A stretch of 10,000 nt of DNA from Halisarca cf. caerulea (lineage: Eukaryota; Porifera; Demospongiae; Chondrillida; Halisarcidae). The stretch spans positions 444,701 through 454,700 of the forward strand of contig CAUJGJ010000431.1 of assembly GCA_963170055.1 (NCBI GenBank), written 5' to 3'. The stretch's first letter is position 1; each line of letters begins with the position of its first letter. A program made the position numbers and the translations under genes. Shown piece by piece: positions 7,347-10,000 of the stretch. The notes beneath the pieces were generated by a model that worked only from the letters and a program-made list of their open reading frames with translations, was not told the DNA's origin and ran no database searches.

Positions 7347-7760
7347 TTTGCCCATCTAGCCATGTACCTGTTTTGCAACTCAACCTTGTTCCAAGTGTTT
7401 TTGGAGGATCCTTTTTTGATAAGACCTTTTTGCACTGTCCTGTGTCAATCCTACATCCTTTTACCATTTTTAATGGTTTTTATACATTCTTGTTCGTGTG
7501 ATTTTTCCTTTAAAGAACAGTTGTTCGACTAGAGTCTGCATAGATACTCAAACCCCTGTGGTTAAAGGTTTCCACTGCAGTTGAGTTGAGAAGGAACATA
7601 ATCAAGTCTTGTAAGATAGGAAGCTAAGATTATGCAGCTACCTGACAAAAATCAATGTACCCACGCAGAAACAAGGGCTCAAACAAAAAAGCGCTGAAGT
7701 CGATCGCGACGATCGTCGAACCAGAGAAGGCTTTGCCTTGTGTACGTACATGTACGCCTA

Positions 7761-7800
7761 GTCTCGCGTAGCCATTCCGGTATAATCTGAAAATGGCTGA
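7761..7800. mobile_element. Half of the MITE-like element
   Basis: GTCTCGCGTAGCCA preceded by TA matches the left terminus of the element at 5890-5958. After about 14 bp the match weakens, and no right terminus is found, so this is a fragment or a diverged relative. Confidence 0.45.
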
Positions 7801-7971
7801 TCCGGCGAATGTATGGGGTTTGCCTATTATTTTTTTTCTCACATTAGAAGTGTAGATGTGGCTTTAGAACCTACCAAAGGCACTTCTCGCTAACAATCGG
7901 AGCTCACTGGCGAAAGATGAGACCTCTGAACCCTTCGTGGCGACCTGTAGCTCAGTTCGAAAAAACGACAA

Positions 7972-7989
7972 GAAGAAGAAGAAGAAGAA
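7972..7989. repeat. (GAA)6 microsatellite
   Basis: Six perfect GAA triplets lie in non-coding DNA between the kinase and Kelch exons. No further role is visible. Confidence 0.9.
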
Positions 7990-8129
7990 TCTTAAAATGC
8001 TATGGTGTTGCGGACCCATGCATACCTCGGCGAGTGTACTTCGCAATTCTAGAGATAGTTTTACGAAGCCTTTAAACTACTCTTCCTTGTAGCTGGTGTG
8101 TCAAAATGCACCAAAATCCACTTTTGAAA

Positions 8130-8243
8130 ACTATGGAGTCACCATACTGTTAGTTTTTTGGCGAAAACAAATTTTCGCTAATGTATGGTGGCCATGTTTT
8201 TCCGTGTCAATCCTACATATGGAGTACTACCATACTCCATAGT
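8130..8243. mobile_element. Nested inverted-repeat element upstream of the Kelch exon
   Basis: Three nested inverted pairs are visible. The outer pair is ACTATGGAGT (8130-8139) and ACTCCATAGT (8234-8243). The middle pair is CACCATACTGTTAG (8140-8153) and CTAATGTATGGTG (8178-8190). The inner pair is GCGAAAA (8161-8167) and TTTTCGC (8172-8178). This fits a small foldback element. It carries no gene. Confidence 0.6.
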
Positions 8244-8394
8244 ATAGTGGTTAATGGAGTGTTATATTGTGGTTTACAGATTGTATAAAAGGAATGTGAT
8301 CCTACCATTTGGTTTTGTGGGCATGGTCCATATGTTGTCTGCTCACACATGGTACATGCTAGCTGCCACAGCAATCATTACTCTCTCGCTACAG

Positions 8395-9363
8395 GTCTTC
8401 AGAAGTGAGCAAGTTTTACAAGACAAGTCAACACTGCACTCTCTTAAACTACCCAATCTACCTGTACCAACACGCGGGGCAACTGTAACAAGAATTGGAA
8501 GAACACTGTATGTTTCTGGAGGAATTGGTCCAGATTGGGAAAGAGCTTGTTTAGTGCAGTCCTTTGACCTGGAAACAGCAACATGGAGTACTTTACCACC
8601 TGCTCCAGTTGTCCTCAGTAAGGCTGCAGTCATTGATGGACACCTAACATTGATTGGTGGACGTGATGCATCAACAAGGGAGGTAACCAATCAAGTCTGG
8701 TCGTGGGTTGAAGAGAATAAGGAATGGAGGAACACCATACCTTCAATGCCTACACCACGTGCTAGACCTGGCGTAGTTCAGACCAGTAGTGTAGTTGCAG
8801 TACTTGGTGGACGTCGATATAACCATGATGGGACACTCCTCAGCACAGTTGATGTCCTCCACACAGCCACTCTTCAATGGACGACATCCCCTCTCCTCAA
8901 ACTACCACTTCCAATGTGGATAGTGAGTACAGCAACTTGTGATGGCATTCTTTACATTGCGTGTGGTGCAGATCGTGTCAACCATTCAACCAAAAGAGTC
9001 TTCAAGCTGTCCCTGGACCTCCTTGAACAATCTGTTGCCGAGCAACACGTACAAGACAACCCACCACAATGCCAGTGGATAGAAATAGAGAACACTCCAT
9101 TTTATCTTTCAGGATTATTGGTAACCAGTCATCATCCGCTAGTGGTGGGTGGTCATGACAGCTCTGATAACTCATCCTCAGTTATTTCGGTTTTTGACTC
9201 AAGTGCAAACAAATGGTCCAATGTTGGACACTGTAGTGTAGCTTGTTGTAGACCATGTTTATTGTCAGTTAGTAACTCATCTTTCTTAGTACTTGGTGGT
9301 TGTACAGATCACAAAAGTGTTCTCCAGTCATTACTGAACACTTGTGAACTTTACTACGTTTGA
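8395..9363 (+). CDS. Kelch beta-propeller exon, probable C-terminal half of the kinase B gene
   Basis: This open exon of 322 codons plus TGA encodes five to six Kelch blades, a propeller that binds other proteins. Successive blades show TLYVSGGIG...FDLETATWSTLP, LTLIGGRD...WSWVEENKEW, VAVLGGRR...LHTATLQW, LYIACGAD, PLVVGGHD...FDSSANKWSNV and FLVLGGCTD. These are the usual double-glycine, then a spaced Tyr/Phe-Asp and Trp pattern. The blade at LYIACG has lost one glycine. The chosen 5' end follows a CTCTCGCTACAG acceptor in phase 0, matching the phase-0 donor at 6960, so the joined protein would read SKDEK-VFRSEQ and total 614 residues. The frame extends upstream to an ATG at 8254, but those 47 residues are hydrophobic, non-Kelch and end at the acceptor, so they look intronic. 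The last two blades recur in the fragment at 3995-4263. Confidence 0.85.
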   Translation, partial: VFRSEQVLQDKSTLHSLKLPNLPVPTRGATVTRIGRTLYVSGGIGPDWERACLVQSFDLETATWSTLPPAPVVLSKAAVIDGHLTLIGGRDASTREVTNQVWSWVEENKEWRNTIPSMPTPRARPGVVQTSSVVAVLGGRRYNHDGTLLSTVDVLHTATLQWTTSPLLKLPLPMWIVSTATCDGILYIACGADRVNHSTKRVFKLSLDLLEQSVAEQHVQDNPPQCQWIEIENTPFYLSGLLVTSHHPLVVGGHDSSDNSSSVISVFDSSANKWSNVGHCSVACCRPCLLSVSNSSFLVLGGCTDHKSVLQSLLNTCELYYV

Positions 9364-9423
9364 ATGTACATGCATGACATTATTGTATAATTATCGTATA
9401 TATGCACCTATATTATGTGATTG

Positions 9424-9467
<44 letters not shown>

Positions 9468-9670
9468 TTATGTATATATTGTTGAACACTCTATAATTGT
9501 GCATCCATTTTAAGCTTTTTACCTATAAAGGATTGTGCTGTGTTTTGATTTTATGTATAACATAATAATATTATTATGTTTCAATGATAAAATTATACCT
9601 ACATGAGCACAGTGTGCATGCATGTATGGAAGTACATGTACAAATAGTCACACAACGTCCCATTCATTCA
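9364..9670. other. 3' flank of the Kelch gene
   Basis: This is very AT-rich sequence after the stop codon. No canonical AATAAA was found near the stop; the variant TATAAA occurs at about 9523. It contains the AT microsatellite at 9431-9463. No gene is seen. Confidence 0.6.
9431..9463. repeat. (AT)n microsatellite
   Basis: An uninterrupted AT dinucleotide run of about 33 bp sits in the 3' flank of the Kelch exon, with related GTATAT sequence on either side. Confidence 0.95.
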
Positions 9671-10000
9671 CAGATCTGCCCGTCCTGGATCCAACAGTAG
9701 CAGATCTGACATGTTCACGGATCCAACAGCAGCAGATCTGACCGTCCTGGATCCAACAGCAGCAGATCTGACCGTTCATGGATCCAACAGCAGCAGATCT
9801 GACCGTTCATGGATCCAACAGCAGCAGATCTGACCGTTCATGGATCCAAATGCAGCAGATCTGACCGTTCATGGATCCAACAGCAGCAGATCTGACCGTT
9901 CATGGATCCAACAGCAGCAGATCTGACCGTTCATGGATCCAACAGCAGCAGATCTGACCGTTCATGGATCCAACAGCAGCAGATCTGACCGTTCATGGAT
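9671..10000 (+). repeat. 31-bp minisatellite array 3 (runs off the right edge)
   Basis: About ten or more tandem units of the GGATCC...AGATCT repeat lie in the same orientation as array 1. The first two or three are diverged (for example CCGTCC in place of CCGTTCAT) and the later ones are almost identical, consistent with recent expansion toward the right. The array continues past the window. Confidence 0.95.

Larger units (their letters stand above)
6999..8394 (+). other. Probable intron 2 (6960-8394), or intergenic DNA, between kinase and Kelch exons
   Basis: No gene is recognised here. The stretch holds a long hairpin element (7069-7346), a half MITE (7761-7800), a (GAA)6 tract (7972-7989) and a nested inverted repeat (8130-8243). 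Around 7660-8060 the sequence is less AT-rich and may be another dispersed repeat. The open frames at 7332-7532, 7630-7842 and 7864-8046 show no family resemblance. If kinase and Kelch are one gene, the intron runs 6960-8394. If not, the Kelch promoter should lie in this interval, but none is evident. Confidence 0.6.

Noticed and set aside
7940..7965. TAGCTCAGT followed by GTTCGAA, reminiscent of tRNA D- and T-arm words.
   Set aside because: The two words are adjacent rather than about 35 bp apart, and no acceptor or anticodon stem can be formed.
7630..8046. Two minus-strand open frames of 60-70 residues in the somewhat less AT-rich part of the kinase-Kelch interval.
   Set aside because: Short, one spans a poly-phenylalanine stretch from the GAA tract, and neither shows a recognisable motif.
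7442..8218. The 15-bp word GTGTCAATCCTACAT present at 7442-7456 and 8204-8218.
   Set aside because: A short direct repeat with no matching flanks; too little to define an element, though it could be an edge of a larger one.
8254..8394. ATG at 8254 with a hydrophobic stretch that could pass for a signal peptide before the Kelch domain.
   Set aside because: Those residues lack Kelch character and end exactly at a good splice acceptor; a separate secreted Kelch gene is less likely than an intron, though not excluded.

Overview
The window looks like nuclear DNA of an early-branching animal, most plausibly a demosponge of the Amphimedon type. The basis is AT-rich DNA, GT-AG introns of about 0.75-1.4 kb, strong metazoan start contexts, dense short inverted-repeat elements and minisatellites, and a locally duplicated kinase/Kelch gene family. 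The species assignment is inference; the exon structure and repeats are read directly from the sequence.

Layout. (1) Positions 1-1348, minus strand: a protein kinase gene (copy A) running off the left edge. It has exon 1 (1348-965), an intron (964-212) holding a 24-bp minisatellite, and exon 2 (211-1, incomplete). Exon 2 has a one-base deletion at the catalytic HRD aspartate, so A reads as a pseudogene. (2) 1349-5079: a repeat-rich spacer between two divergent kinase genes. It holds two inverted 31-bp-unit arrays, two inverted 54-bp-unit arrays, a 20-bp palindromic array, an inverted pair of conserved non-coding blocks, and an orphan fragment of a Kelch gene 3' end (3995-4263). (3) 5080-6998, plus strand: an intact paralogue (copy B) with all main kinase motifs in two exons. 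(4) 6999-8394: no gene; a long hairpin element and short inverted-repeat elements. (5) 8395-9363: a Kelch beta-propeller exon. (6) 9364-10000: an AT tract, then another 31-bp-unit array running off the right edge.

The kinase part of B and the Kelch exon are probably one gene. A phase-0 donor (GT at 6960) in the kinase tail pairs in frame with a phase-0 acceptor before 8395. The predicted product is 614 residues: an N-myristoylation motif, a TK/TKL-like kinase domain, a short linker and a Kelch propeller. This would be a membrane-tethered kinase with a protein-interaction domain, possibly part of an expanded sensor or signalling family. The orphan Kelch tail before copy B suggests an array of such genes that has been duplicated, inverted and partly deleted.

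The whole left arm (kinase exons, intron, upstream block, 31-bp array, 54-bp array) is mirrored on the right. The window is therefore a diverged quasi-palindrome centred near 3.35 kb.
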